Shown one piece after another: positions 9,085 to 17,511 of a stretch of 34,323 nucleotides of DNA. Origin of the DNA: Pirellula sp. (lineage in GTDB: Bacteria; Planctomycetota; Planctomycetia; Pirellulales; Pirellulaceae); assembly GCA_021736575.1 (NCBI GenBank), contig JAIPFP010000037.1:1-34323 (forward strand), in the 5' to 3' direction. How positions within the stretch are numbered: position 1 is the stretch's first letter; the number at the start of each line of letters is the position of its first letter. The notes under the pieces were generated by a model. The model was not told the origin of the DNA, did no database searches, and saw only the letters and a program-made list of their open reading frames with translations. Both the position numbers and the translations under genes were made by a program.

Positions 9085-9222
9085 CAGTAGAGTTACCACA
9101 ACGTCAGTTGCTCGGTAATTTTAAACGTGGGTATGCGAACGATTGGTTGTATCCTCACTAGCGCAAGAGTTGTTAACTGTTGGTTGAGTCCATCGAACTT
9201 TGGCAATAAGAGAAAAGACAAA

Positions 9223-9252
9223 TTGCCAAATTCCTTAAACTGGGAGTATAAT
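9223..9252 (+). promoter_or_regulatory. sigma70-like promoter of the antitoxin gene
   Basis: TTGCCA (9223-9228), an 18-nt spacer and a perfect TATAAT (9247-9252). The antitoxin ATG is at 9260, only 7 nt past the -10 box, so a transcript from this promoter would be leaderless or nearly so. Confidence 0.6.
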
Positions 9253-9259
9253 TTGAGGT

Positions 9260-9532
9260 ATGGAAAGCATCACTAAAAACGTCCGTGACATCAGCCCACC
9301 TGACAAGCTCGCCTTGGAGCATGTCATTGGTCAGCAATTGAGTGAAAACCAACAAGTAATTATCCAGATTTACAGTATCGATTTACGGTCTGAACCAACA
9401 ACGACCGAAACTAAATCGGCTCAAGGCCTTCCGGAATGGTGCAACGTTTACGCTGGACTCACCGACAAGCAAGTCGAGGCCGTTGAGCAAACTGCATTGC
9501 AACGAGCAAACCTGACGCGGACGACCGACTAA
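9260..9532 (+). CDS. antitoxin-like protein paired with PIN toxin
   Basis: 90 residues. The segment DISPPDKLALEHVIGQQLSEN and the following QQVIIQIYS resemble the N-terminal part of antitoxins that accompany PIN-domain toxins (pattern of 'alle...lG..l..nqqV.I'). It is followed after 4 nt by the start of a PIN-domain frame, the typical antitoxin-first order. A strong -10 box lies immediately upstream with almost no leader, so the start codon choice rests on there being no other Met. Because the toxin is truncated, the gene may be an orphan antitoxin. The family assignment is by pattern and context only. Confidence 0.65.
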   Translation: MESITKNVRDISPPDKLALEHVIGQQLSENQQVIIQIYSIDLRSEPTTTETKSAQGLPEWCNVYAGLTDKQVEAVEQTALQRANLTRTTD

Positions 9533-9536
9533 TCGC

Positions 9537-9695
9537 ATGCAAGCCGCACTGCTCGACACCGACACGCTGAACGAAGTTCTGAAGCAGAAAAATGCGAATG
9601 TCGTTCAGCATGCCACCAACTATCTGAAGCAACATGGCCAATTCGCTATTTCCAGCATGACTCGATACGAGTTGCTCCGTGGCCGTTCATGGTGA
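9537..9695 (+). pseudogene. truncated VapC-like PIN-domain toxin
   Basis: 52 codons: MQAALLDTDTLNEVLKQKNA, then HGQFAISSMTRYELLRG. These are the PIN-domain N-terminus with the first catalytic Asp (LLDTD) and the Glu of helix 3 (YELLRG). A normal VapC continues for another ~80 residues with two more acidic residues; here homology stops after Arg-Gly at about 9683 and a stop comes at 9693-9695. The break coincides with the 3' end of the convergent beta-helix gene (stop at 9687), so a deletion or insertion joined the two. The ribonuclease active site is incomplete and the product should be inactive. Confidence 0.8.
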
Positions 9696-11345
9696 GTTCG
9701 TTTCGTTCATAAATGTCGCGCCCACGTTTTGGCGGACCGTGACGTTCGTGCAACCGGTGGCCGGCGCGATGGTGCGGACCTTGCCCTGAAAGATGTTGTC
9801 GGTCACGAGCAGCGTGTCGCCGCCGGGGGCGAAGGTGATGGCGTGCGAGGCCTTGTCGCCGCTGCTGAAGATGTTGCCGCGCACCGTGACGTTGCCATAG
9901 CGACCGTCCGGTTCGTGAGTCGTGAAATAGAGTTCCGCATACTCTTCATAGTCGCCGGTGACGAAGCTGCGTCGTCCGCGACGCGGGTCTTGTTCGCACT
10001 TGGTCGTGTTGTTGACAAAGATGTTGTCCGCCAGCACAAAGTTTCTTGGCTGATTGATCCACGAACCCCGGCCTCCATTGCGGAAGGTGTTGCCAACGAT
10101 GGTCACATCTTCGCAGGACTTCTCAACGCTAATCACCCGCGAGCCGTTGGTGCCATCGACAGTGTTGCCGGTCACGACCGCGTTGCGACAGAACTCGGCC
10201 AGAAAAAACGCACCCATCCGCGAACCGGTGATGTGATTGCCACTGAAGACGATGTTCTGACTTTTCTGAATGTGCATCGTGTCGCCAAGCGCGCTGAGCC
10301 GACAGCCTCGCACAATCACAGCCTCGCAGCCAACAAGGTCCAGTGCACCCTTGCCCGGTCCGCTTCCCTTCGGCGCGTAAAGTGCAAGGTGAGCGTTAAA
10401 CAACGGAACCATCAGCTTTGAGTTTACCCCGGAGTCGCTGGCGAACTGGATCGGCGTGCCGCCTGGCTGGTCCGCGATACGGATGAATACAGGTTCGCTC
10501 GCCACAATGAAATACTGCCGGCCTCTGACAATGTTCGACGGAAGATCATCATCGTAGAAACAAAGCGATTGCTGTCCCCGATAATCTCGCTCCGACACTG
10601 GGAGGGGTTTCGCATTGTCGAAATAGACGGCGTCGTCACCCTGCTTCATTCGAACCGGTCCGCGGATATATTCCGGCGGGAAATATTTCGCGGCGAGCGC
10701 CCGTTCGGCTTCGTTGTAATCTTCTGGCCAGACGGTGATCTGCCAGAGATAACCGTAGTCCCACATGAACTTGCCACTGCGTTCAAGCGTGCAGTTCTCT
10801 ACGGTCACGTTGCGGGCATAAGTGTCGATCTGGCGATCACTGCCCGGCTTCGCAGCGCCCAGAACCGTGATGACCGCGCCGGCCATGCCATCCGAACTAA
10901 CATCGCGAAAGGTCAGGTTGGCGGTTTCGCCGCCGGAAGTGGTGGTGATCACGATGCCGCGGGTGTTCGCGTTCGGTTCCCATGAATTGTCTGTCCTGTC
11001 CGGGTCAAACACACGTCCGACAAAGTGACCACCAAACCAGCGAAAGTCGCTCACGTTCTCACCAGCGAAGACAACCGCCCGAGCCTGATCACCGAGCTTC
11101 TCAGGAAGATGAAACCGCGTTCCATACGCAAACACGGTGGTGCGTGAAGCCAGCGGAATTGGTTCAGCACCGTCGAGGTAATAGTCACCAGGAGGAATCG
11201 TCACCGTGCCGCCATGGTCCGCCCCTTTTGCAAAGAGAGCCGCGAGTTTCAACCGGTCAACGCTGCCCGGATTCACGCCTTGAGCTTGAAGGCTGATTGG
11301 CGACCCAAGCAACAGAAGCAATAGCAGTGCAAAAGTCGTTTTCAT
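9687..11345 (-). CDS. secreted right-handed parallel beta-helix repeat protein
   Basis: 552 residues with a leucine-rich signal peptide (MKTTFALLLLLLLGSPISLQA, cleavage near QAQG). The N-terminal part (GTVTIPPGDYYLDGAEPI...) is the usual pectate-lyase-superfamily entry. From about residue 130 onward coils of the type NLTFRDVSSDG, VTVENCTLERSG, IVFSGNHITGS, AVVTGNTVDGT, VTIVGNTFRNG, VLADNIFVNN and VTVRGNIFSSG follow at ~22-30 residue spacing, the Asn-ladder pattern of right-handed beta-helices. Expected role: extracellular or periplasmic polysaccharide lyase/hydrolase or surface protein; no catalytic set can be assigned. Its 3' end overlaps the truncated VapC frame, and a REPIN plus RAYT gene lie upstream. 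Confidence 0.88.
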   Translation of the reverse strand: MKTTFALLLLLLLGSPISLQAQGVNPGSVDRLKLAALFAKGADHGGTVTIPPGDYYLDGAEPIPLASRTTVFAYGTRFHLPEKLGDQARAVVFAGENVSDFRWFGGHFVGRVFDPDRTDNSWEPNANTRGIVITTTSGGETANLTFRDVSSDGMAGAVITVLGAAKPGSDRQIDTYARNVTVENCTLERSGKFMWDYGYLWQITVWPEDYNEAERALAAKYFPPEYIRGPVRMKQGDDAVYFDNAKPLPVSERDYRGQQSLCFYDDDLPSNIVRGRQYFIVASEPVFIRIADQPGGTPIQFASDSGVNSKLMVPLFNAHLALYAPKGSGPGKGALDLVGCEAVIVRGCRLSALGDTMHIQKSQNIVFSGNHITGSRMGAFFLAEFCRNAVVTGNTVDGTNGSRVISVEKSCEDVTIVGNTFRNGGRGSWINQPRNFVLADNIFVNNTTKCEQDPRRGRRSFVTGDYEEYAELYFTTHEPDGRYGNVTVRGNIFSSGDKASHAITFAPGGDTLLVTDNIFQGKVRTIAPATGCTNVTVRQNVGATFMNETNSP

Positions 11346-11472
11346 ATGGCGACCTCGTTCAATGTGCCAGTGTTGCTGCCGAAGGAGTCTGCTTCGATAT
11401 CGAGCTGCGCTGTCTTCGGCTGGCAGTAGGACGCCGTCGCGCGAAGAAACCGATGGCGTTTAATTTGCCCAT

Positions 11473-11568
11473 GTAGGACGGCCTTTCTAGGCCGTCGCTC
11501 TTCATTGCGCACTAACATCATTCTAGTCTCCTTGTGTTGATTTCGACGGCCTGGAAAGGCCGTCCTAC
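11473..11568. repeat. REPIN: inverted pair of REP family 1 hairpins, downstream flank of RAYT
   Basis: Forward copy 11473-11496 and inverted copy 11545-11568. Each is GTAG followed by a hairpin with GACGGCCT / AGGCCGTC arms and a 4-nt TTCC loop (TTCT in the forward copy). The GTAG heads face outward. The inverted copy is inside the C-terminal codons of the RAYT gene. Confidence 0.9.
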
Positions 11569-12267
11569 GGAGTGACTATCATGCTTCGCATCGCGGAAGC
11601 CCCAGTTTGCTTGTTCCCAGGCAGGGTGAATCCAACGGAACCAGACAGACTCTGGAAGACCTGCCTTTTGAGGATTCTTGCCGATGTACTGCACAACGCG
11701 GAAAAGATGTTCTTCATCGCGAATGATTCGATCATAACTTTCTTCCTGCCAAAGTACGCCGCTGCGCTGCATGGACTTGTTGACCGAGTGTCCGACGAAA
11801 CCTTTCCAGCTATCCAAGATCTGTTCCAATTGCCACGCGCCAAGCGGCTTCATAACGACGTGAACATGGTTCGGCATCACAACAAACGCATATGTAGAAC
11901 AGCGATCGTCTTGGAAAAAGAGCATCGCTTTCGACATAATGTCTGCATTCTTCGAATCGCCAAATACACATTCGCCATACCCTTCGTCCAGCCAGCCTTC
12001 GATACGAATGGTATGGCGTCTAGTGAAGTCCTGCCATTGAGCCTCCGTGCGGGGTTCGGGATGAGTACGCTCCCATTCAGCGCGCCAGCGTTGGAGTTCC
12101 GCCAGTTTATGCTGCGGAAGCGAGTCAGCTAGTCGAAACGTAACAAAGTACGTTGCACCATCCTGTCGCCAGTGTGGCAGGTGCCTCTTATACATCGTCA
12201 CGGGAATATCGGGATGGAGTCCACGAAAGCCAGGCGGCGCATCGAGGTTAAATGAATCGTTACTCAT
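11518..12267 (-). CDS. REP-associated tyrosine transposase (RAYT, Y1/HUH family)
   Basis: 249 residues from the ATG at 12267; the frame extends upstream through a REP but this Met precedes the conserved body. HUH motif: FVVMPNHVHVVMKP (His-Val-His). The catalytic Tyr is probably in RVVQYIGKNPQKAGL. The N-terminal YVTFR-like strand is present (YFVTFRLADSLP). The enzyme is expected to nick single-stranded DNA at GTAG-headed REP hairpins and mobilise them. It is flanked on both sides by inverted REP pairs (11473-11568, 12282-12350). The gene has no stop before the downstream REP, so its last residues (VGRPFQAVEINTRRLE) are REP-encoded. It looks intact and may be active. Confidence 0.9.
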   Translation of the reverse strand: MSNDSFNLDAPPGFRGLHPDIPVTMYKRHLPHWRQDGATYFVTFRLADSLPQHKLAELQRWRAEWERTHPEPRTEAQWQDFTRRHTIRIEGWLDEGYGECVFGDSKNADIMSKAMLFFQDDRCSTYAFVVMPNHVHVVMKPLGAWQLEQILDSWKGFVGHSVNKSMQRSGVLWQEESYDRIIRDEEHLFRVVQYIGKNPQKAGLPESVWFRWIHPAWEQANWGFRDAKHDSHSVGRPFQAVEINTRRLE

Positions 12268-12281
12268 CGTGTGTCCTTTTC

Positions 12282-12350
12282 GTAGGACGGCCTTTCCAGG
12301 CCGTCGTTCGCATTCACATCGTTTTCGACGGCCTGAAAAGGCCGTCCTAC
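12282..12350. repeat. REPIN: inverted pair of REP family 1 hairpins, upstream flank of RAYT
   Basis: Forward copy 12282-12305 and inverted copy 12327-12350, GTAG heads outward, 21-nt spacer. The first copy has the GACGGCCT-TTCC-AGGCCGTC hairpin; the second has one change in the loop-side arm (CCTGAAAAGG). It lies 14 nt upstream of the RAYT start, where REP hairpins commonly control RAYT expression (inference). Confidence 0.9.
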
Positions 12351-12535
12351 TTTCTTGCCAACTACGAAGCCACGCGGATAACCAAAATAGGGCCAATGAG
12401 CCGACCGAAACAGCGCAAAGTACATCGCCGCGCGTTCCAAGCTGCTCATGTCAGGTTATCCCTGTGGCATTGGTTTGTTTGTTTTGCTTTGATGGTTGAT
12501 GATCGGTAAAGTAATGAGAGCTGGGAATCCCCAGT

Positions 12536-14242
12536 TTACTGTTTTATTGGCAGCACAATCCGAGATCCCTTCAACGACGAGTGATAGACAGACTCGGTCG
12601 AGATCAGTGTCCTGGCACCGAACGGGCCTTCGCCAGTATTGGAATTGCGATCGTACAGCGGGAACAGAGAACCGCAAATGTCGACTCGAAGTCGATGCCC
12701 TTTCGCAATCGTCGCGGCACAAGGACCGAGATCCACCGTGATCTCGTACACTTTGCCGGGTTGCAGAGGCGATGGTTTAAGCAACGAATCTCGATATCGG
12801 CCTCGAAGAATGCCGGTGGCAAGATTTTGAGCAAAACCGTCCGGTCGTACATCGACCAGCTTGACGGCCCAATCCGCATCCGGAGTGTCGGCGCTCACAA
12901 ACAGCTTCGCTTCGACATTGCCGGCAAAGCGGAGCGGCTCAGTCAACACATTGCCGGTATAGACAAGCACGTCGTCTCGGTCTTCGAGCGCACCCTGATC
13001 AACCGGTCCCCATACCGCAGCTTTCATCGGCCGCGTCCTCGTGACCGGGCAGGCAGGTACAGGATTCGCCGGATCCGCGCGAAACGTATCGGCGGGTTCT
13101 TCGCCAGCAGGTTCTTCGCGGTTCAACTTGCCGGTGCCGCTACGTGTGTTCGCTTTGCTGTCGGAGTGAAGGTAGAACGATGTCGCAGAGAAGCCTTCGG
13201 GCGGCCACGTCTGCGCGTCATGCCAAACGTTTTCCCCCATAGAAAAATATCGGACGGGCGGAAACGGCTTGGCGATTGCTGCGGGATCCTGTTTGAGATG
13301 GCGATCGAACCAGTCCATTTGAAGTGCTAAAGCATCCACTGCAGCATCAGAACCGAAATCAACTTCGGCGACTGTCGCCTTGCCAACGGTGCCGTGGTCC
13401 CACGGACCAAGGACCAGTCGTTGTGCCTTGCGAGTCTGCGGATCGCGAGCCTGCTGCATGATCATGAAGTTCCCGACGGACTCACGTGAGAAGTAGTCGT
13501 AATAGCCCACGACATGCAACGCGGGCATCTTCAAGTTGGGCAGTTCGTCTGTCAAATCTAGTCGCGTCCAAAATCCATTCGGTTCAGGATGAGTGAGGTA
13601 GGCATCCAGCCATGGCATTGGCCAGCCGATCGCCAAGTCGACATCGCTCAGCGGTAGACGCAGGAGCGCTTCATTCATGTCTGCCGGTTGTACACCTTTT
13701 GGCTTAGGAGTGTTGCCAGCCAGCCAGCCTGAAATCAACGACAACCGCACGGCCCCGCCCAGATACAGGTTGCGGTAGAAGCTGCTCCAGGTAGCAGTCG
13801 GCGTGATCGTGACCAGTTTGGGTGGATGCTCGACGGCTGCCTGCCATTGCGTCGCACCGACATACGAACTGCCCCACATCCCGATACGACCGTTGCACCA
13901 TGGTTGATTTCCGATCCACTCAATCGCATCGAATCCATCCTGACCTTCGTTGTTGTAGGGACTGAACACTCCTTCCGACGCAAATTTGCCGCGGCAATCC
14001 TGAACGACGGCAACATATCCCGCGGCCGCGAACCGTTCTGCGGCTCCCTTGGCGAGAACCTTGTTGTAAGGGGTTCGCATGAGCACGACCGGAGCAACGT
14101 TCGTCGTGTCGTCACGATAGATGTCCGTCGCTAGATTGACGCCGTCTCGCATCGAAACCATCACGGTTTCGACTCGAACGTCGGCGTGTGCCTCCAGCGG
14201 CGAGAACAGCAGGGCGGCAAGGAGTACGATGGCGTGTTTCAT
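12536..14242 (-). CDS. CocE/NonD family secreted serine hydrolase
   Basis: 568 residues with a signal peptide (MKHAIVLLAALLFSPLEAHA). The X-Pro dipeptidyl-peptidase/cocaine-esterase fold is evident: VMVSMRDGVNLATDIYRD, VVLMRTPYNK, VVQDCRGKFASEG, the nucleophile motif GMWGSSYVG (GxSYxG, Ser126) and the His loop LVLGPWDHGTVG; the C-terminal jelly-roll domain (RFAGNVEAKLFVSAD...HRLRVDICGS) is complete. Family members hydrolyse acyl esters, beta-lactam side chains or X-Pro peptides. It is the last gene of the minus-strand DUF1552 run; array 1 of the heptamers lies directly upstream, and its message leader would contain that repeat. Confidence 0.92.
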   Translation of the reverse strand: MKHAIVLLAALLFSPLEAHADVRVETVMVSMRDGVNLATDIYRDDTTNVAPVVLMRTPYNKVLAKGAAERFAAAGYVAVVQDCRGKFASEGVFSPYNNEGQDGFDAIEWIGNQPWCNGRIGMWGSSYVGATQWQAAVEHPPKLVTITPTATWSSFYRNLYLGGAVRLSLISGWLAGNTPKPKGVQPADMNEALLRLPLSDVDLAIGWPMPWLDAYLTHPEPNGFWTRLDLTDELPNLKMPALHVVGYYDYFSRESVGNFMIMQQARDPQTRKAQRLVLGPWDHGTVGKATVAEVDFGSDAAVDALALQMDWFDRHLKQDPAAIAKPFPPVRYFSMGENVWHDAQTWPPEGFSATSFYLHSDSKANTRSGTGKLNREEPAGEEPADTFRADPANPVPACPVTRTRPMKAAVWGPVDQGALEDRDDVLVYTGNVLTEPLRFAGNVEAKLFVSADTPDADWAVKLVDVRPDGFAQNLATGILRGRYRDSLLKPSPLQPGKVYEITVDLGPCAATIAKGHRLRVDICGSLFPLYDRNSNTGEGPFGARTLISTESVYHSSLKGSRIVLPIKQ

Positions 14243-14250
14243 GTTTTATT

Positions 14251-14398
14251 TCTTTGTTCTTTGTTCTTTGTTCTTGGTTCTTTGTGCTTTGTGCTTTGTG
14301 CTTTGTGCTTTGTGCTTGGTGCTTGGTGCTTGGTTTGGGATGCTCGTCGTCTTGCTGGGCCACGAAGAACTCAGAACGAGGAACCAAGAACGAAGAGG
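14251..14398. repeat. heptamer array 1: 12 forward units plus inverted arm
   Basis: Twelve units in strict 7-nt phase occupy 14251-14334: TCTTTGT x3, TCTTGGT, TCTTTGT, GCTTTGT x4, GCTTGGT x3. After a ~29-nt loop, five inverted units follow in the same period at 14364-14398 (GAAGAAC, TCAGAAC, GAGGAAC, CAAGAAC, GAAGAGG). Together they could fold into a long hairpin. It fills the spacer between the 431-residue protein gene and the CocE gene. Confidence 0.9.
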
Positions 14399-14400
14399 CA

Positions 14401-15696
14401 TCAGTATTTCGGGAAGATGGCCGGGGTCGGGAAGCGGTCTTCGTGGCTACCATCGCCCAGGAATTCCTCCCGAGGCACGTTGACCTTGGGCCAACTGGCG
14501 GGGCAGACACGGACGACTCTACCCGGACGGATGCCTTCGATGATGAGGTCCGTCTCAAAACGGATTTGAATGCCACTGCTCCCCAGAGGCACTTCGCCAG
14601 TCGACTTGATAACGTCGATGATGGGGCCTTTGGATGCCATGTGCGCTGGGCCATAATCCCCGCCCAGGTGCTTCAACGTGTTCTCGGATGCATTCATCGT
14701 GGCGGAGACATCTTTTTTGAAATCGGCGTAAAGCGTTTCGTCCATGCCACCGAACAAGGTTGCGGTCACGGTCGCGCGACCAAACTTGCCATACTCGACG
14801 GCGTCGATCCAGGCGGGCATCCAGCGGCTACGGATGAAGGCCTTGTGCACTGCGGTTTGATTGCGGGCGGCGCGTTGCATTGCGTGGTCGTCCAGCCAGA
14901 TGTCCGAGATGTGGAACCGGGTGAACACGCCATCCGGTGTGGGTTTCCAGGTGATACCAAGCAGGACGGCCTCGCCACTGAGGGGTTTTTTCCCTTCTGC
15001 GGGCCACGCGCCTTCGGCGATGAGTTCCTCAATGCTGAGGCTTTCGCGCCCTCGCCAGATTCGGGTGGCAGCATCGAAGGTCATCTTTTCCTCGGTCGAA
15101 TTGCCGTCTCCTCCTTGCTTTGGTTCGAGGCTGGCTACGATCGTACCCTGCAAATTCTTAAGGTCCACTTCTTTGAGCTTCCAGACCTTACCCTCGCGAA
15201 GGCATTGGCTGGGCTCGTCTTCTAGGAGCAGGACGTGGTTCTCGGCGGGGAAGATACCCGCTCCACGGTTGTGGTTCGCGTCTTTCGTCTTACTGTCTAT
15301 TGGCAATACCGGCACAGAGGATGTCTTCGGGTCCGGCGGGAGGAAGGCTCGGACATGCATCACAGTGCCGAGCGGGATGTCGCGCAGGTCCGCTGGTGCG
15401 CCGTGATAGCGGATGATGCCGTAGGGCAACATGGCGAAGGGATGGGGATCGTTTCGAAAAAACATCCCCGCTCCTTGCACGCGGACGCTGCCTCGGCGGT
15501 TGGCATGATCCACGAACACCAGTTCGCCTCGATAAGAGAGCGACTTTTCCAGCGGGGGAAACTTCCCCGACTCCGGCCGAAAGACTTCGGTTCCTGGTTC
15601 TGGGTTCTTCGTTCTTGGTCCCTCGCTAAAGACAGTCGCTTGAACAAGGAACGAGCAAACCAAGAACCAAGAACCAAGTACAAATAACTTCTTCAT
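14401..15696 (-). CDS. secreted protein of unknown function in the DUF1552/DUF1592 operon
   Basis: 431 residues; I do not recognise the family. The start at 15696 overlaps the end of the DUF1552 gene by 4 nt, implying coupling. Residues 1-20 ([20 protein letters not shown]) form a plausible signal peptide, but this and the next ~13 residues ([13 protein letters not shown]) are encoded by heptamer repeats (15590-15674). The mature part starts around [19 protein letters not shown] and shows a beta-rich pattern ([43 protein letters not shown]) suggestive of two small barrel-like domains, then a longer alpha/beta part with [13 protein letters not shown]. The context suggests a partner of the DUF1552/DUF1592 pair in the envelope. 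Confidence 0.75.
   Translation of the reverse strand: MKKLFVLGSWFLVCSFLVQATVFSEGPRTKNPEPGTEVFRPESGKFPPLEKSLSYRGELVFVDHANRRGSVRVQGAGMFFRNDPHPFAMLPYGIIRYHGAPADLRDIPLGTVMHVRAFLPPDPKTSSVPVLPIDSKTKDANHNRGAGIFPAENHVLLLEDEPSQCLREGKVWKLKEVDLKNLQGTIVASLEPKQGGDGNSTEEKMTFDAATRIWRGRESLSIEELIAEGAWPAEGKKPLSGEAVLLGITWKPTPDGVFTRFHISDIWLDDHAMQRAARNQTAVHKAFIRSRWMPAWIDAVEYGKFGRATVTATLFGGMDETLYADFKKDVSATMNASENTLKHLGGDYGPAHMASKGPIIDVIKSTGEVPLGSSGIQIRFETDLIIEGIRPGRVVRVCPASWPKVNVPREEFLGDGSHEDRFPTPAIFPKY
15590..15674. repeat. heptamer array 2, inside the 5' coding end of the 431-residue protein
   Basis: Forward units GTTCCTG, GTTCTGG, GTTCTTC, GTTCTTG, GTCCCTC (15590-15624), a 17-nt loop, and inverted units starting GAACAAG at 15642 and ending with two CAAGAAC-type units at 15664-15674, with one 1-nt phase slip. 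Same inverted-arm architecture as arrays 1 and 4, but translated. Confidence 0.85.
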
Positions 15697-17048
15697 AGTT
15701 CGATTGCCTTATTGCTATCGCCAAACGCGTCGGTCTCCACACCCATGCGTTGGGCCATCAGGAGCAGCAAGTTGCTCATGTGGGCGTCCGGGTTTGCGGG
15801 GCGACTGCAGAGCCCGTAGTGCTCACCGGGCTTGTCGAGCTGGTATCCGTTGAAGTGGCCCTGGTTGAAGTCGAGATGGCTGCCGTGCTTGAGGCCGAGA
15901 TCCGAACCGCCAGCGAGCACTAGCGGGAGATTGGCGTTACCGTGGCTGTGGCCGTAGGACATGCCGCTGCCGAAGAGTGCCATCGTGGAGCCCAAGAGCG
16001 GCTGGCCGTTGACGTCCTTCGTCTCCTCAAGTCGTGAGAGAAAGTAGCTGAACTGTTCGATGGCGAAGGTGTCGTAGATGGTGAGCTTCTCGATGTAGCC
16101 TGCGTCGCCGCCATGGTGACTGAGCTGATGCCGCGACTCCGTAATGCCGATCTCTGGAATGGCGAAGGCATCCCCCTCGCCTCCCAAACTGAACGTGGCC
16201 ACTCGCGTCACATCCGTCTGGAAGGCGAGCACCATGAGGTCATAGACGGTCCGGAAATAGTCGCCCGCCATCGTGGCGGCGATGTCGCGTCCGGTGCGTT
16301 TGCGGTCGGCTTCCGAGATGGCGGGCAGCGGCGTGTCGAGCCAGGCATCGGCCCGCCGCGTACGGATCTCCGCCTCACGGACCGAAGTGAGGTATTGGTC
16401 AAGGCGTCCTTTGTCCGCCGCTCCCATCTTCTGCTCAAGCCGACTCACTTCCGCGAGGTTGTCATCAAGAACGCTGGCTTTTCGGCGAAGCGCTCGCCGC
16501 TGGGCCGCTATGCCCCCTTTAGGTTCCTCGAACAGCGACGCGAAGATTTCACTGCAACGACGCAACGCGGGAAGTTGGACCCCATCCGAAGTCCACGCGA
16601 GGGAGCCCTGCGTAAGCGCGATCTCCATCGAGGGGTATCGCGTATGCTGCGCGGTGACTTGCGCCATCTTCTGATCTACGGAGATCGTATTGCGATCCGA
16701 AGGGCCGAGTTTTCCACCTGTCAGCCAGACCGAAATACAGTTGTGGTGATGGCTGATGGCTCCCGGATGATGCAGACCGCTGATCGGCGTGATGACCCGG
16801 CGGTGCTTTTCCAGAGGCTTGAGTGATCGGGAAAAGTCATATTCTTTACCCGGCTTGGTGATCTGATAGTTCAGCGAATGGACGCCGTTTGCGAGGTAGA
16901 TGAATGCACTGCGCCGAGGCGTGGCGGACTGTTGCTCGGCCGCTCTGAGCGGGATCATGCATTCCAGCATGGGAAGCGAGATGCAAGTCCCCAAAGCGCG
17001 CAGCGCGTGTCGGCGGTCGATCAACCAGGATTGGGAGAGGTAGTTCAT
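15693..17048 (-). CDS. DUF1552 family secreted protein
   Basis: 451 residues. N-terminal Tat-like leader: [21 protein letters not shown], followed by [35 protein letters not shown], the central helix [22 protein letters not shown] (a long charged helix; only its start is typical), [33 protein letters not shown] and [24 protein letters not shown]. These segments are the usual landmarks of DUF1552, a sulfatase-fold-like exported planctomycete/verrucomicrobial family normally next to a DUF1592 cytochrome protein, as here. The start codon lies inside heptamer array 3, whose AAGGA units give the only ribosome-site-like sequence. Confidence 0.92.
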   Translation of the reverse strand: MNYLSQSWLIDRRHALRALGTCISLPMLECMIPLRAAEQQSATPRRSAFIYLANGVHSLNYQITKPGKEYDFSRSLKPLEKHRRVITPISGLHHPGAISHHHNCISVWLTGGKLGPSDRNTISVDQKMAQVTAQHTRYPSMEIALTQGSLAWTSDGVQLPALRRCSEIFASLFEEPKGGIAAQRRALRRKASVLDDNLAEVSRLEQKMGAADKGRLDQYLTSVREAEIRTRRADAWLDTPLPAISEADRKRTGRDIAATMAGDYFRTVYDLMVLAFQTDVTRVATFSLGGEGDAFAIPEIGITESRHQLSHHGGDAGYIEKLTIYDTFAIEQFSYFLSRLEETKDVNGQPLLGSTMALFGSGMSYGHSHGNANLPLVLAGGSDLGLKHGSHLDFNQGHFNGYQLDKPGEHYGLCSRPANPDAHMSNLLLLMAQRMGVETDAFGDSNKAIEL

Positions 17049-17140
17049 GGTTCTTGGTTCCTTGTTCCTTGTTCTTAGTTCTTAGTTCTTAGTTCATGGT
17101 TCATGGTTCATGGTTCATGGTTCTTGGTTCTTGGTTCTTG
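17043..17140. repeat. heptamer array 3: 14 forward units in perfect 7-nt phase
   Basis: Units from 17043: GTTCATG, GTTCTTG, GTTCCTT x2, GTTCTTA x3, GTTCATG x4, GTTCTTG x3, then a decayed GTTGAGG. Variant units are grouped in runs, the signature of local unit duplication. The array contains the start codon of the DUF1552 gene at its left end and the last codons and stop of the four-helix-bundle gene at its right end. There is no inverted arm beside it. Confidence 0.93.
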
Positions 17141-17506
17141 GTTGAGGGTATTCAATAGGTAGCGAATAAAGCCGCCTACTTTGGCGTGTGTCTTCGCCAC
17201 TTGTTCGTATATGGAGTCGAACTCATCCTGCGAGATGTAGCCCTGATCTAAAGCGACATAGAGTTGACTTTGAACCTCAGTGCATGAACGCTGCGAGTAG
17301 CGTAGAAACTTGACGAACTCAGCATTGCTCCCTCCGTCGAATCCTTCAGCGATGTTGTGCATGGTCGAGCCGGACGCACGGGTAATCTGGTCCCGTAGTC
17401 CGAAGTCTTTCGCAAACCCTCCTCGCATCGCCACTGCATAGACTCGCTTCGTTAGCTCCCGCGCCAACTGCCAGCCTTCTATGTCTTCAAAGCGTCGGAT
17501 AGGCAT
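17108..17506 (-). CDS. four-helix-bundle protein (S23 rRNA intervening-sequence protein family)
   Basis: 132 residues, slightly longer than the usual ~120. Family landmarks: FEDIEGWQLARELTKRVY (helix 1), GLRDQITRASGSTMHNIAEG (helix 2), SNAEFVKFLRYSQRSCTEVQ (helix 3), LYVALDQGYISQDEFDSIYE and a final helix ending GGFIRYLL. Relatives are encoded in 23S rRNA intervening sequences, and the accessory protein Avd of diversity-generating retroelements has the same fold; they bind nucleic acid and form pentamers. The C-terminal tail NQEPRTKNHEP is encoded by heptamer array 3, and array 4 begins just before the start codon. The gene interrupts the DUF1592-DUF1552 operon, on the same strand, so it seems to be an insertion. 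Confidence 0.93.
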   Translation of the reverse strand: MPIRRFEDIEGWQLARELTKRVYAVAMRGGFAKDFGLRDQITRASGSTMHNIAEGFDGGSNAEFVKFLRYSQRSCTEVQSQLYVALDQGYISQDEFDSIYEQVAKTHAKVGGFIRYLLNTLNQEPRTKNHEP

Positions 17507-17511
17507 TGTTC

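Noticed and set aside
12264-12449. 61-codon minus-strand frame upstream of RAYT (YFALFRSAHWPYFGYPRGF)
   Set aside because: The first ~33 residues look protein-like, but the rest is the REPIN read through in frame; without homology it may be a scrap of a displaced gene or chance, so it is not listed as a gene.
12521-12534. CTGGGAATCCCCAG hairpin at the CocE stop codon as a terminator
   Set aside because: Only about 5 bp of stem, it includes the stop codon, and no U-run follows on the minus strand.
14188-15225. Long plus-strand frame of 345 codons across heptamer array 1
   Set aside because: Its N-terminal part is translated heptamers and the rest is the antisense of the 431-residue gene.
17108-17506. 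Four-helix-bundle gene as Avd of a diversity-generating retroelement
   Set aside because: No reverse transcriptase, template repeat or C-type lectin target gene is seen within the window.
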